Origin: Lepiota brunneoincarnata
Taxonomy: Eukaryota > Basidiomycota > Agaricomycetes > Agaricales > Agaricaceae
Assembly: GCA_023014365.1 (NCBI GenBank)
Contig: JAEBUN010000004.1
Coordinates: 1,674,001-1,738,000, forward strand
Direction: 5' to 3'
Length of the DNA stretch: 64,000 bases
The translations under genes were made by a program, and so were the position numbers. The notes below the pieces were generated by a model that did not search any database, was not told where the DNA came from, and worked only from the letters and a program-made list of their open reading frames with translations. Below, in pieces: positions 20,414 to 31,502 of this stretch (its first letter is position 1; every line of letters starts with the position of its first letter).

Positions 20414-22620
20414 TCACGGAATGTCCTCTACATGTTCAACGGAATCTACAATTTCGTTGACGAGCTCCAGCGTGACTCCCGGGATTATGCGTTCGGCCTC
20501 AGTAAATGCTCGTTGAAGAGCACTCAGGGCAATCCTTGCTTCCTGAGATGAGACTCTGGGAAAGAGCTAGGGGACCTTAGAGGTTACATGATGCTGCTCA
20601 TCAACTATGAAGACTTACTGATGCAATTGCGGGAAGAATGACCGTATCAAGCATGGTTGTATCCGGGAGGTCTTCCTCGAGATGTATCTCCGCCAACTTC
20701 TGGTGCACGGCACCCGTCTTGGACGAATAGGTATCCACGTAGTGGTCATCATAATCTTCATAATCATCCAAAGGTTCCCTCCGAGTGGTTCGATGATTCT
20801 CTTTCTGCATGGCATAATCGGTAACAATTGGCTGTCCATGAGCCCCATACCCGCCAGGTGCAGGTGCATGCCTCACAGTATCTGGATCAAAGCGTTGTTT
20901 GGATGGAGACGATGGGGCAGACGGGGGTAGAGGCGGAAGGTCGCCTTTGGCCGTGACGGACGATGACGTTGAGACTGAAGAATGTCCCCGACGTATGTGT
21001 ACAGAGTCATCAGAGTCATCAGACCCTCGTCGTCGCGGTAGGTCGTTGTTCTCCCAAGTGAGAGGAGGCCCAGATACTTTAATTGAACTTCGACCAATGG
21101 TTCTACTTGCGTGACGAACGGTGCCAAAGTCCCACAAGTCCTCCGTATCACCGTTGATGTTTCTGGCACAAATATATGAGTGAACTCTGCAGCCCAGAAA
21201 GTCTTGAAACAACGTACACGTCTGCTATCTCTGGGTGAAGCTCCTCCTCTTCAATCCTCTCGCCGCCTTCTGCCTTCCACCGTTCGTGACGTTCAATGAG
21301 TTCCGTCAGGTAGCTCAATTTCTTTGCCATCCGAATAAATTTATGTTTGAGCAACTCTCTTGCAGTTGGGCGCTGGAGAAGATATATGTCATTGAGCCTT
21401 ACAGACTTCTAATAGTCAGAAACGCACATCGCGAGGGTCCCTTTGCAGGCAGCATGCGACAAATTCTCGAAAGGGCTTAGAGAAGTTTCCTTCCAACGTC
21501 GGCGGGAGATTTTTGGGAATGAGAAAGAGGACCTAGAAACATTGTATGAGTTCACTCAAGATATAGCTGGAATATAGCTACCTTCATTGGATGGAGCTCG
21601 GCATATGGTGGCTCTCCTTTGGCAAGCTCAATGGCTGTGATACCCAGACTCCATATGTCAGCCTTATGGTCATAACCGCTCTGCTTGATGACTTCGGGTG
21701 ACATCCAGTAAGGGGTGCCCACGAAAGTGTTCTTCTTGGCGGAAAGGGTACCGGAGAGCTGGCCAGAGACACCGAAGTCTGCCAGTTTGACTTCACCTCC
21801 CGCAGATAGTAGGATATTCGCAGCTGCAAGAATACGAAGATGAGTAGATATGGGAGGGGGGATAGGGGGCAAGGACCTTTAATGTCACGATGTAGTTTCC
21901 CTTCTGTGTGCAAATAATCCAGTCCTCGCAAAAGCTCCCTTACAATTATGGCGATATATTCCTCTCGAAAAACACCAGGCTTCATCTATTTATAACGATA
22001 TAGTTAAGAGGCACGCAAACGGAGGAGAATGTGAATGATGTTACCAAATCAGAACATGAACCGCCAGAGCAATATCTATGACCTATCAAAAACCCCTTGC
22101 ATTACGGGCGATCGCAGATGCCACTCACTCCATAACAATCCATAGATGCGATCCCTTTAGGTATGAGCCATGGTATCTGAGATGGAGTTGTTAGCTGCGC
22201 GGGCACGGGATCCTAGGCAACAAACTTGGTGACATGAGGTGAATCCAGTTGGGAAAGGATTTGTATTTCCTGTTGGATATCTTCAATCTCGTCTTCCGCA
22301 CTCTCGAGGTCGATAATTTTAATCGCAACGGTCTTCTGGGTTCGCTTGTCAAACCTGTTGGGAAGTTGAGTCTGTGCTGATTTGGGAATCGAAAGCTTAA
22401 TGATTGACCCCTTGTACACCTCCCCGAAAGAGCCCTTGCCTGCATTGACTCACTTGCTTAGGTTCCGCGGAACGACGCATGGCCCCAAGTAGTCTACGCA
22501 CCAATCCGATCTTGTTTGACATAGAAATCCTCCGGATCCTGGCTCCGCGTATCCTGCCATTGTTGATATAATCGTGAGTCGATCGTGAAAGAAAAAATGG
22601 ATAGACGGTCGCGTACCATG
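20414..22620 (-). CDS. Ste20-family protein kinase, germinal-centre (GCK/MST3-Sps1) type
   Basis: Germinal-centre kinases act in polarity, septation and morphogenesis signalling. The kinase domain lies at the very N-terminus: [41 protein letters not shown] (Gly loop and VAIK lysine), HRDIKAANILLS (catalytic loop), ADFGVSG (DFG), [20 protein letters not shown] (GTPYWMSPE, typical of Ste20 kinases) and [13 protein letters not shown]. Then [17 protein letters not shown], a disordered Ser/Pro/Asp-rich middle and an alpha-helical tail ([20 protein letters not shown] ... EHVEDIP). The start codon sits on its own exon: ATG at 22618-22620 is joined over a 64-nt intron (22554-22617, GTACGC...GGCAG) to GATACGCGG. 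This is the only arrangement I found that gives a clean N-terminus. Confidence 0.9.
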
Positions 22621-25241
22621 TTCCCCTATGCCGCAAATGAAGGGTTACTGCACTCGCAATCCCGTGTCGGTAGAACCGAGGAGGGAGTAACCTGGAAAGG
22701 AGTAGGCTGCAGATCACAGAAAAGGGCGTAAGTATGTGAGGTAGATGTGAAAGAGTGGCGTAGATGGGAAATGGAGGAGACGAGCAGGGATGAGATATGG
22801 GCAGCGCAGGAGAGAGCTTGCGGCTGACTTAATTCATGCACCTCAAGAGCTCAAGCTGTCGGGGTCAACCAGTCACAATTACCATATATGGTATCCCTTG
22901 GCTGACAATACCTCCATCGTCGTCCCCCGCGTCCCGCTTTTTTTGCGTCAGGGTCCAGCTTGTCTCACTACGATAGCGCATACAGTGTCTCCACCGTCTC
23001 TCCTGCCCCCCGCAACCAACACCGCAACACGGGCGGCGGGAGTTTCACGGTGTCGTTCGGTGTCGCTCGTTGGAAGCCTTGGTGTCGTCCATTTTCCCTC
23101 ACCAATGCACGGCTTGCCTTGTGCCTCTTCGTGCTTCGAACCCGAGTCTATGCCTTAAATGTTCACTGTCTCCCAAAGCTTCCTCCGCTTCCCCCTTAGA
23201 TCCAACTCCCCTCCCCTTCTTCATTAGGATACAAATGTGATTCTCTGCAGCGGGTCCGAGTCAATAAACAGGAGATAATGACAAGTCCAACAAGAGTTCT
23301 TCTCCATGGCCTTCGGATGATGTCCATCTGTTTCTGCCACCGTAATTGGTAACGTGGGTCGTAAAATGAAAATGAAACGTCCCAAAGATCTCGTGGAATT
23401 TCCCCGCTCTCAGCTCCGAGCCCAGGATCCAGAACGCTGGACTCCTGCTAGGCCTGATTAATATCTCCATATTGCTCTCGGAGATATGAACGCAACTAGA
23501 AGCAAACTCCCAGAAAATGTCTGATCGTCAATTCACGAGATCATGCCCAGTCTGCGTCGTGCCCAATAGCTGTCTGTGCAATTGCAATCCCCAAACTATC
23601 ACCATCTAACAGCATCATCGCGCCTCTCGGGTGTTTTCAGACCCTGTCGTTTCATCGACTGTCCAGCTATTCATGGTATCATGTGTCCCACACCCGACCT
23701 TATCAGCCTTTCCCTTTTACAAGGATAAACCCACTCTTTTTTAGCATACTCTACATGTCGTCATTCGATACTTTCAGCGCATACACTTTTGGCTCACTCG
23801 CACAACTAGGCCAACTAGGCCATTCGCGACCGAACGGCTTGGCTCGGCTCCAAGTCCGACTAAATGCCACGCACCAAGTCATGTAACTTCAACGCTCATT
23901 GATTACCACGAACCCATACCGCAAGAACCACCCCCCAGTGTCCCCTCTGTCCATAAATTCCCTTTCAGAATCGAGGACCATCATTCTCAGGAGCCATATA
24001 TTCATATCCTCACAGGACCGCGGTTGTGTGGGACGGGAAATGCTCGACACGGTGCTTCTTGTCGCACAATCCCATGCATTCCACGAAACTCGGATGCAAA
24101 TTAGTCGTAGAAAATACCATATACACACACGCACCGCAGGCCCGGGGCCTCCACAAGGCGATAACCCAATAAACACCCAAACAAATCCATCTTAATTGGC
24201 TAGCCTCTCCCATACACCAAGAATTTCAAGGCAACTCGCAGAAGACGCGGAGGCACCGTTCGTGTTTCTCCATCCTAGCCTTCTGAAATCTGCGGAAACG
24301 CTTATAAACCGCAGAGCTCAACCAACGTAGCACTTGTTGGAATTCTGGCATCATGCGAGCCTTGCGCGATGCATGTGACTTGAAATTGCTTTATTGTTTA
24401 AGTAGTCTACTCGAGTCGTATGTAGCCATCCGTTTGCCTCACGAGCTCACCGAGGCCAAACGAACATGCCGCCGTTGCACCTTTTTTCCAACAGCACTAC
24501 CGCCACTCACAGATCAGCGAGTGTCCATCAAAGTATTTCATCCCTGCTTGATTGTTCATAGCAAACCTACCCACCCAAGCTAAAGAAAAAACCACCCAGA
24601 TTAATAAAATACTGCATTACATACTATAATTAGCACCAGACTTGCCAAAACCAAAAAAGGTGATCTATCATCTCACATTCCTAATCTCGACCCTCGCATC
24701 GCCCGAAGGAATGACTTATCATTGTATATTAGCCCTGGAGCTCCTATTGATACCAGTCACAACGCTTTGTTTTTCTGATTTCTCCTGAAAATTGTCGCCG
24801 TATCGCGCTAACCGTGGGGCGACCCGTCGGCTGACTTCGACACGCTTCTCGGCGGGCACGCCTTGAATCGTGAGGGGTGAAGAAAGAGCGCGGGCTACAA
24901 GTCGAGACTCAAGAGCCGGGGGTCCTTTATTCGTACACTGAGGAATGCTGTGGCCTTTACTGGAAACAACGGATGTTTATCTGCGATTTAAGCGCATCAA
25001 TGTCGGATGAGATACATTGGAGTTACCGAAATGATGGGTCAGAGTATCCAACACACCGAACCCGAAACATCGGCACTTGGGTTGAGGAGTCAAAATAGAC
25101 AGAGACAGGGTAAGAAAATAAAAGTTGCTATTAGCTTCGTTAGCACAAATCGTGTAGATTAAGGCACTAATTCTTCTATGTCGAGCAAAAATCATGAACA
25201 GGTAGTAGGGAAGAGAGAATTCTTGACGTGTTTGGCAGGCA
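22621..25241. other. 2.6-kb gene-free region upstream of the kinase
   Basis: The largest gap in the window, lying between the kinase start and the CDF stop (both genes minus). All open frames are short, lack introns with coding continuations, and show no family features. I see no tRNA, snRNA or transposon. It contains a perfect CArG-type palindrome at 22880-22893 and a direct repeat AACTAGGCC near 23811-23830. It could hold a long 5' UTR, a complex promoter or a non-coding RNA. Confidence 0.5.
22880..22893. promoter_or_regulatory. Perfect 14-bp palindrome with CArG box (MADS/SRF-type site)
   Basis: TACCATATATGGTA is fully self-complementary and contains CCATATATGG (22882-22891), an exact match to CC(A/T)6GG bound by SRF/Mcm1-type MADS proteins. 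It lies about 260 bp upstream of the kinase start codon. Confidence 0.4.
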
Positions 25242-27162
25242 CTATATTACAATCAACTTGGGCTTCCGGTGTTCCTGGGCATTGGGAATGAGCGCATGAC
25301 CTATCAAAAACCTTAAGAGCAGCGAACATACGGGTAGATGTGTTGTTTCATGATCCACATGTACAAAAGCACGCTCGACGTTGGGAAGTACCTCAATTTT
25401 ATCTTGTAGTTGCTGGCTGATATCATGCGCTTTCCACAGTGGCATGCTGGCATCCATAACAACGTCTATTTCGACAAAATAGTCCTAAGGAAGTAGCACG
25501 TTCCATATCAGTAAGCGTCGCGGGGGTGTAAGATATCGCAATATTTACAGGTCCGCTCTATGCCATTAACGTCAATACAACCCTCATGCAAGCAAAAATA
25601 AGACGTACATGGTATGCTCTGACAGTGTCGATCTTCACTATGTTGTCGCTAAATGTTGCCGCTTTGTAGATCAAGAGTTGAAGGAAGTCATGTGGGGCGG
25701 ACTTTCCAGCGAGAAGTTCGAATTGGCCATATATTGTACGAATCCAAGCAACGATAATACCTGCGGAAATCTAGGACAGAGTAGGTAGTAGCCCATGTCA
25801 AAACAACACCAGCACCTACGATGATACCGCCCATTGGGTCAAGATCTGAGAGAAACAGTGAGCCCCCAAGGGCGTAAGAGGAAACAAAGACACAAACACC
25901 AGCGCAGCTTGCTACCACCAGTGGACATCAAGATACCTAAGAACAAGGCCTTAGTTGGTGCTTGGAGGGGTCGTATAGCCACTCACCGAACGAGTTGATC
26001 CATAGATCATTGCGATGATCCTCCCATAGGACTTGGACTTGACTGGATTTTCTACGGATCGAAAACGAGTAGACGAAAAGAACAAATTTGACGACTTTTG
26101 GATCGAGCATGAACAACATGAGGGGAAACGTGCCAGAGGGTGGGTCTTACCTAGGGCAGCACCAACTGCGATGATCGAAGGAAGGTGGAAATCGCGCAGC
26201 TCGTCATCTGTTTTAGAGACGATGGTCCTGATCGATTCCACGATAATGACAAGACTGACAGAGCCCATTCTTTATCGGCACGGTTCTGAGGACCAACACA
26301 TTGTCTGAGGGAGGACAATATACTCACAGAGAGCCTGTATTACATCAGGAAGAGCTATAGCACGAACTGAAGAGACTTGCCATAGACAATGTTACCGATA
26401 GTTTCCAGACGCGACCCACCGACAGGCCATCTGTTTGAATCGAGTTTTTGGGCCTTTTTATGTAGCCAAAACAACACGACTATTACTGCCTATGTCGAAC
26501 ACGGAATCTATGCCTGTAGCCAAGAGGGACAAGGAAAGGGAGGAGACAGCAGCATACACTGCAAGGCACAATAAGTGCACATCCCCATGCCGAGAGAATG
26601 TGAGAAACTCACTTTGCAGCACACAAAGAGCAATATTGGAAATTAAACTGCCCCACACGGCAATCTTTACCTGTATGGACCATGTCAGAGTGTAAAGCGG
26701 GGGAGACGGAGCGCGCGTCATTACAGGCAGGCGTGCGGCTTCCTCCTCGGATTGAGCCTGTTCTGTATGTTCCTCCATGGGTTTGAGAAGGGAATAAATG
26801 AGCTACTGAAGGATCAGGGATCGGTATGTGGGGTATGAAAGCATAAGCTGACATCATTCTGCCGGCTCTGGTAATTGAATACACGTTTTCCTCTCCTCCT
26901 ATTGCGCAGCTGGACAAGTGTTTCTTCGCTGACGATCCCCTCTCGAAACTGATAAGGGTCGGAGGGCAAGATGCTACCGGAGACGGAGGCCCTTTCAATA
27001 TCAGCGTCCAATCTAAGGGGTTGATCTGGTACCGCTGCGTCGGTGGTCTGGTCGATTAGATGGTGAGTAGGGATTAGGGCGGTCGATGGGGAAAAATAAG
27101 ACCTTGTTTGTCACGGAGGACTTGGACGTCGACGCTGAGGTCGATTCATGGTCGTTGACCAT
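25242..27162 (-). CDS. Cation diffusion facilitator, Mn-type (CDF/MTP)
   Basis: CDF proteins export divalent metal from the cytosol in exchange for protons. The start at 27162 gives MVNDHESTSASTSKSSVTNK, then an intron and a hydrophilic N-terminus of about 120 residues. Membrane segments follow: VKIAVWGSLISNIALCVLQ, AAVSSLSLSLLATGIDSVFD, GIILI-like SVSLVIIVESIRTIVS, GVKFVLFVYSFSIRRKS, and DPMGGIIVGAGVVLTWATTY. Two DxxxD motifs stand out: DSVFD in the second membrane segment and DHRND in the fifth. That pair is the signature of the Mn-CDF subgroup; Zn-CDFs have HxxxD. A cytosolic C-terminal domain ends KPKLIVI. About ten introns. The protein probably sits in a vacuole, Golgi or similar membrane. 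Metal preference is inferred from motifs only. Confidence 0.87.
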
Positions 27163-27374
27163 AGCGTACGGTGGCAGAGAGAGGTAATGCCAGAGGGATA
27201 GGGAAGAAATGTGAGCGGTGGGAAGAACCGAAAGAGCGGATAATCTGATCGATGCAATCCGTTAAGGCAAGTGTACCGCTCCTCTGGTTCCCACTCTTCT
27301 GGATTGCAATAAGGTTTAAACTCAGTTTAGAACTCAGCCCATCCCTCTTCACTACATGTGCCCATCTCATCGCC
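27163..27374. promoter_or_regulatory. 212-bp bidirectional promoter, CDF / small membrane protein
   Basis: Outward-facing starts 212 bp apart. No TATA box recognised. Shared control of the metal transporter and the small protein is possible. Confidence 0.4.
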
Positions 27375-27665
27375 ATGGACAACCTGGCCAGCCTTGCGCC
27401 ACTCTTTATTGCCTTTGCTTTTCTCCTGTAAGCCTCTCCATCTCGTCCTACTCAACTACAACACCGCCTCACCCTGCTCACCCCGTATAGTGCCGCCGCC
27501 TTGTTCTGGTGTCTCCTATCGTCTTGTCTCGGAACATCACTTCTTCGTGGACTCGCATCTATGTCGGAGTCGGGCGGCCCGTCCCCCTACTCCCGAACCC
27601 GGCACAGACATGCCGCCGATGAGTTGTGGGAGATGGAGTACAGGGGTAGAGGGAGAACAGCCTGA
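27375..27665 (+). CDS. Small membrane protein of about 75 residues, function unknown
   Basis: Not recognised as any family. ATG 27375 reads MDNLASLAPLFIAFAFLL. A 63-nt intron follows (27428-27490, donor GTAAGC, acceptor CCGTATAG, with CTCAAC as a likely branch site). The second exon continues the hydrophobic run (AAALFWCLLSSCLGTSLLRG) and then turns charged (SRTRHRHAADELWEMEYRGR), ending at TGA 27663-27665. Splicing fuses two hydrophobic pieces into one membrane span of about 27 residues, or a tight hairpin, with a basic/acidic tail probably in the cytosol. The clean splice sites and coherent hydrophobicity argue for a real gene; the lack of a known family argues for caution. Confidence 0.55.
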
Positions 27666-27846
27666 TGCTCGTCGTCATTTGGGCAGTCTCGAAATTCTGG
27701 CGCATCATGCACGTTATTCTCGTCGCTCCTGGCCCGTTTCAACTTCTTATCGGGGCCCCTAGTGGGCTCATAAAAGCCGGCCATTCCACCCTCATCACAT
27801 TAGTGCCTCATTCGCGTACCTATTGTGTCCACCTCTCGTACCCACA

Positions 27847-28750
27847 ATGAAGATTCCATCTACTTCGTCCATCTTGCTTGCGAGCCTTGCCGTTTCCTCG
27901 TCTGCGCTCGTCCCACCTACCCCGGACGGCCATCGTGAAAGCGGGCTTAGTTCTTCCACCAGCCATGAGGCCCTCGCGACACCGGATGCTGTGCCTCCGG
28001 GACGTCGAGACTCAATTTCTGCTCGAGGTATGTTACCGCGTGATTTGACCTCTGCAAGATCCTCACATCCTCCCTCTAGGGTTACCCGCGCCTGCCTGTG
28101 AACTCGTCAAAGCAGTCGTGAAAGCAGTCCCGCTGCTGAATTTGAGTGCTTTGAAGAACGTCCTGTGCCCATCCAATGCAAAACAGGGAGAAGGGGATGG
28201 AAGCTCGGCAGATCCAGACAAAGTACAAGCCGAGATTACCCAACTTGCCAACGTTCTTGGCAATGCGAATTTCCCTTCTATGCCCGGTCGAGTGGCGCTA
28301 TCTGTTGATGGAAGTCCTGCTGCTGCACTGGTCAATGGGAGTCCTGCTGCTGCACTGGTTAATGGGAGTCCCGCCGCCGCACCAGTTCAGGAGGGTCCTG
28401 CCGCGCTAGTCAATGGGAGTCCTGCAGCCGCAGTGGTCAATGGGAATCCTGCAGCCGCGGCGGTCAATGGAAGTCCCGCAGCCGCAGTGATTAATGAGGG
28501 TCCTGCCGCTGCGCCATCTAGTGGTAGTCGCGCGGGTGAGTCGGAAGGCCAATCAGAGTCCACTGCATCTCTCCCATCCAGCTCTTCGGAGTCACCTTCA
28601 GTATCCTATCCCTCTATGTCCTCCTCATCCGCCTGGCGCGTTCAACCAACTCCAACCAATTCCCCTGCACTTCCCATCGATGACCCGGCTTACACCAATG
28701 CAACGACATCCTCCTACAATGCCGCGTCGACAAATTCACTTGTTGCGTGA
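27847..28750 (+). CDS. Secreted Ala/Ser-rich protein with NGSPAAA repeats
   Basis: No known family. The N-terminus MKIPSTSSILLASLAVSSSA is a good signal peptide. One intron (donor GTATGT, acceptor CCTCTAG) splits exon 1 from the rest. The middle (LPAPACELVKAVVKAVPLLN ... LANVLGNANFPSMPGRVALS) could be helical, with Cys residues in PAPACELVK and NVLCPSN. From 28310 to 28516 come about eight copies of a nine-residue unit, G-S-P-A-A-A-L/V-V-N, each bringing an N-G-S/N-P glycosylation-like site. The C-terminus is a Ser/Thr/Pro-rich stretch ending NSLVA, likely O-mannosylated. There is no clear GPI signal. It lies next to a glycosyltransferase-like gene on the same strand. A wall-associated or secreted role is an inference. 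Confidence 0.7.
28310..28516 (+). repeat. 27-bp coding tandem repeat (GSPAAAxVN)
   Basis: About eight imperfect 27-bp units inside the secreted protein. Most encode GSPAAA(L/V)VN; two are shortened or extended (GPAALVN, GSPAAAPVQE). Copies vary in the third base of Ala codons and in the last residues. Confidence 0.85.
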
Positions 28751-28972
28751 TTGCCCTCGTTACTACCACTTGCGCACGATAGCATAGTTTGATACCATAG
28801 TATTATTCTTCCGTTGATAAGATCATTTGTTTGGGAGTCGGTAACAATATCTGATTGCAACTGTTGACGTCGTTACGCACCCGCATCAAAAGCTGCCAAA
28901 TGTTGCGTCAATAAAACCCTCTCCTTCAACCTCTCCCTCTTCTCCCATAATTCTTGCCCCGGCGGCCTGAGC

Positions 28973-30981
28973 ATGCCAAAGCCAAAGCCCTTAAATAACC
29001 TATCTTCGGCAGTCTATACCACTGACCCCGACAACCAAACCTTGACACCGAGAACCCCTCGCTCACGATTTGAACGGCAAGGCGCAGCAGAAGAGCAATA
29101 CGATGATCTTGACCTCCACGTCAATACCTCCGAGCAGCAGACTGTCCCGCTCTTGTCCTTCGAACCCAGTGAAGATAATCATCTGCAACGATCCAAGTTC
29201 AAATCCCCACGCTTGCGTTCAGTGACCAGTTGCGTGGATATACCGCTCATCTGCGGGTCGTTACTCGCCTGCTTCTTGTTCGCCCTCATCATTTTCTCTT
29301 ACAAGAACCCAGAGCGACTACAGGAGTACGTCGGCACCAAAGCGCCGCCTACGAAGGCACCGACTCCGGCAGAAGAACATATATACATCCCGCCCCCAAT
29401 GCCTCCTCCGGAAGTACCACTGCACCCGTCGGAATACGTCGCGCAATGCAAGGAGCTTAATAAAGGATTCATGTCTCACGGGGACTACTGGGACGAATCG
29501 CACATGGGATCCATGGAATCGGGTGCCGTCGAGGAGGCAGTCGATGATCGACTTAAGTTGCCGGAGGGCGGACGAACGGCTATTTGCACCAAGACTATTA
29601 CTTATCTGCTGGATGGGGAAGTCGGTCTGCTGGCGGACCTGGCACTGATTGCCCAGGCTGCCGCTCTAGCTCGCGAGGTATATATGTTCTTTCTTCTATG
29701 TTGAACCTGCTGCATGAAACACTTCGTAAGAGGAACAGGACATTTATCATCAATGATGCCTATTGGAATCGTGGAAAGTCAGTCCCCCGTACAAGCCCGG
29801 GATATAGACTAACATTCCATGACTAGGTGGGCAGACCACTTTCAAAGCCACCTCCCTTTAGAGCCCGGTCCCGAGCCTGGTTGTCGTATACCCCATCCGA
29901 AAGGTCCATGTTCCTATCTTCCCAGTTTTGACCACCTCACTAACCCTGTCTGCAGACCTGGTGCCTTGTCCCCGTACAGCCAGGTGTGTAACTCCCTTTT
30001 TCGTGGCTTACAATTGACGATGCTTATCGTTTGACTAGGCACTGGGTAAATGTCTCCCCATGCCTGTGACACAGCTTCTGAATGCCCCCTATCCTAGGTC
30101 ATCACTGCCCACACGGCTAAGTACCACTTTGGACATTCATTTTCGGAGCACTATGAAAACCCGTGAGTCCTGCACATGCATTTCACTACCCCCGCTAAGA
30201 TATGTTTTAGATACGCACATCAATTAAACCGCCTTCGACCGATCTATGATGCCGCGAGCGCGTCCTTTGTCTCGACTATTAGGCCCAACGCAGAGCTTGG
30301 TGCCCTTATCCGCTCCGCGCGGCACGAACTCGGGAAGTCTATCATCCTTGGGAGGCTCTTACCTTGCTGTTCATATACGAAGAGGGGACCGAAAACTCTC
30401 TTTCTCGACTTCTCGTGACACATACGCCCCAGTATCAGAGTACACTACGACCATAGAAGACACCCAGAGGCGGCTCGCGAGTACTTCGGCCCGTTCGGAC
30501 AGTCTATCTAGCTTCGGATTCTCCGGCTGCTGAACATGAGTTCGCAAATATGTATAGTGGCCAATTTTTCTCTCTTCGCCAGAGCGTAGACTCCAGCTTG
30601 AGGGAATTGGCAAACAAGCAAGAATACGATCAGAAGAAGTTCAATGAATTCGATGAAGAAGAAAGGGTTCGATTGACCAAAGGTATGATCGTCGACTTTG
30701 CGTTGCTCAGTGGGATGTGGGCGTGGGAGGATGATCCGGTGCCTGTAGCGGGCATTTGCACAATCAGGTCAGCTTGGCTACGTCCTGTCAATCGCTGTAT
30801 ACCTTACCATTGTATTTACAGCTCACATATATGTAAGATGATGGCTGTCGGGCTGGGCTGGGAAAAAGCGTTTGGCCAGGTGGATGAAATGGGATACCTT
30901 GACAGGAAGCAGAACGGGTGGATAGATATTGAGGAGAAGGGAAAGGTCATACCCGTCTGGAGCGCTTTTCATACATTCTAA
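28973..30981 (+). CDS. Type II membrane protein, fucosyltransferase-like (HIRRGD motif), frame disrupted
   Basis: The start MPKPKPLNNLSSAVYTTDPD gives a cytosolic tail. One membrane span follows (IPLICGSLLACFLFALIIF) and then a Pro-rich stem, the layout of Golgi glycosyltransferases. The lumenal part has AICTKTITYLLDGEVGLLAD, NRTFIINDAYWNRGKWADHF, SYLAVHIRRGDRK (the R-R-G-D loop resembles GDP-fucose-binding HxRR motifs), VYLASDSPAAEHEF, KGMIVDFALLSGMWAWEDDP and ICKMMAVGLGWEKAFG, ending VIPVWSAFHTF. The frame breaks at least three times between about 30340 and 30505: one extra base in GGG at 30350-30352, then two apparent missing bases near 30469 and 30501. Either local sequence errors or a pseudogene. 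A link to GT23/O-FucT folds is a motif-level inference. Confidence 0.68.
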
Positions 30982-31502
30982 GTTCCGAAAGGTATATAAT
31001 ACTTCCCTCCAGCACCGAAGTTGCTCTATGATACTAATTCAGTTGGTTCCATAGGCAACAACCTTGACTTGCGCCTTCAGATCTCGGGCTCCTCAGGAGT
31101 GTTGTGACCATGTTAATCAGGAACCGGACTACCTTTGCTCCAGAAACTCGTATAAAGTTTCAATTATTTATGGTCCTCATGACTCTTTCATGGTCGGTTG
31201 ACTAACCTCAGGCTCCTAGGCCTACTCCGGACTTCGGGACTTTGCTGCTTGCTAAGCAAACGGTCGGTTCAGCCTTCTAGCCCTAGGGCAAGCGCACGTA
31301 AGGTCCGGTTCTTCGGACAGCAATTCGAGACCGCTCTCAGATGCATCCAAAAGCCACTGAATCGCTCCTGCAATCACATCATGGACAAGAGTAAGATGAT
31401 GCCCAACATCGTGTTATTTTGGCCCTAAGTATCCAATCCGCAGTTGGGTATGATATGATAACAGAGCAGGGTCTAAAGGAGGAATACATCACAACGTATC
31501 GG
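30982..31502. other. Convergent 3' region, glycosyltransferase-like / MFS
   Basis: About 520 bp between two stops. It includes a short inverted repeat, GTCCG-GTTCTT-CGGAC, around 31301-31320. No gene or RNA otherwise recognised. Confidence 0.4.

Noticed and set aside
22790..24600. Small open frames in the gap upstream of the kinase
   Set aside because: Low-complexity, no splice-linked continuation, no family features, often non-ATG starts.
24877..25098. 73-codon open frame (KKERGLQVETQEPG...)
   Set aside because: Starts with GTG, has no family features and lies in the gene-free gap; likely chance.
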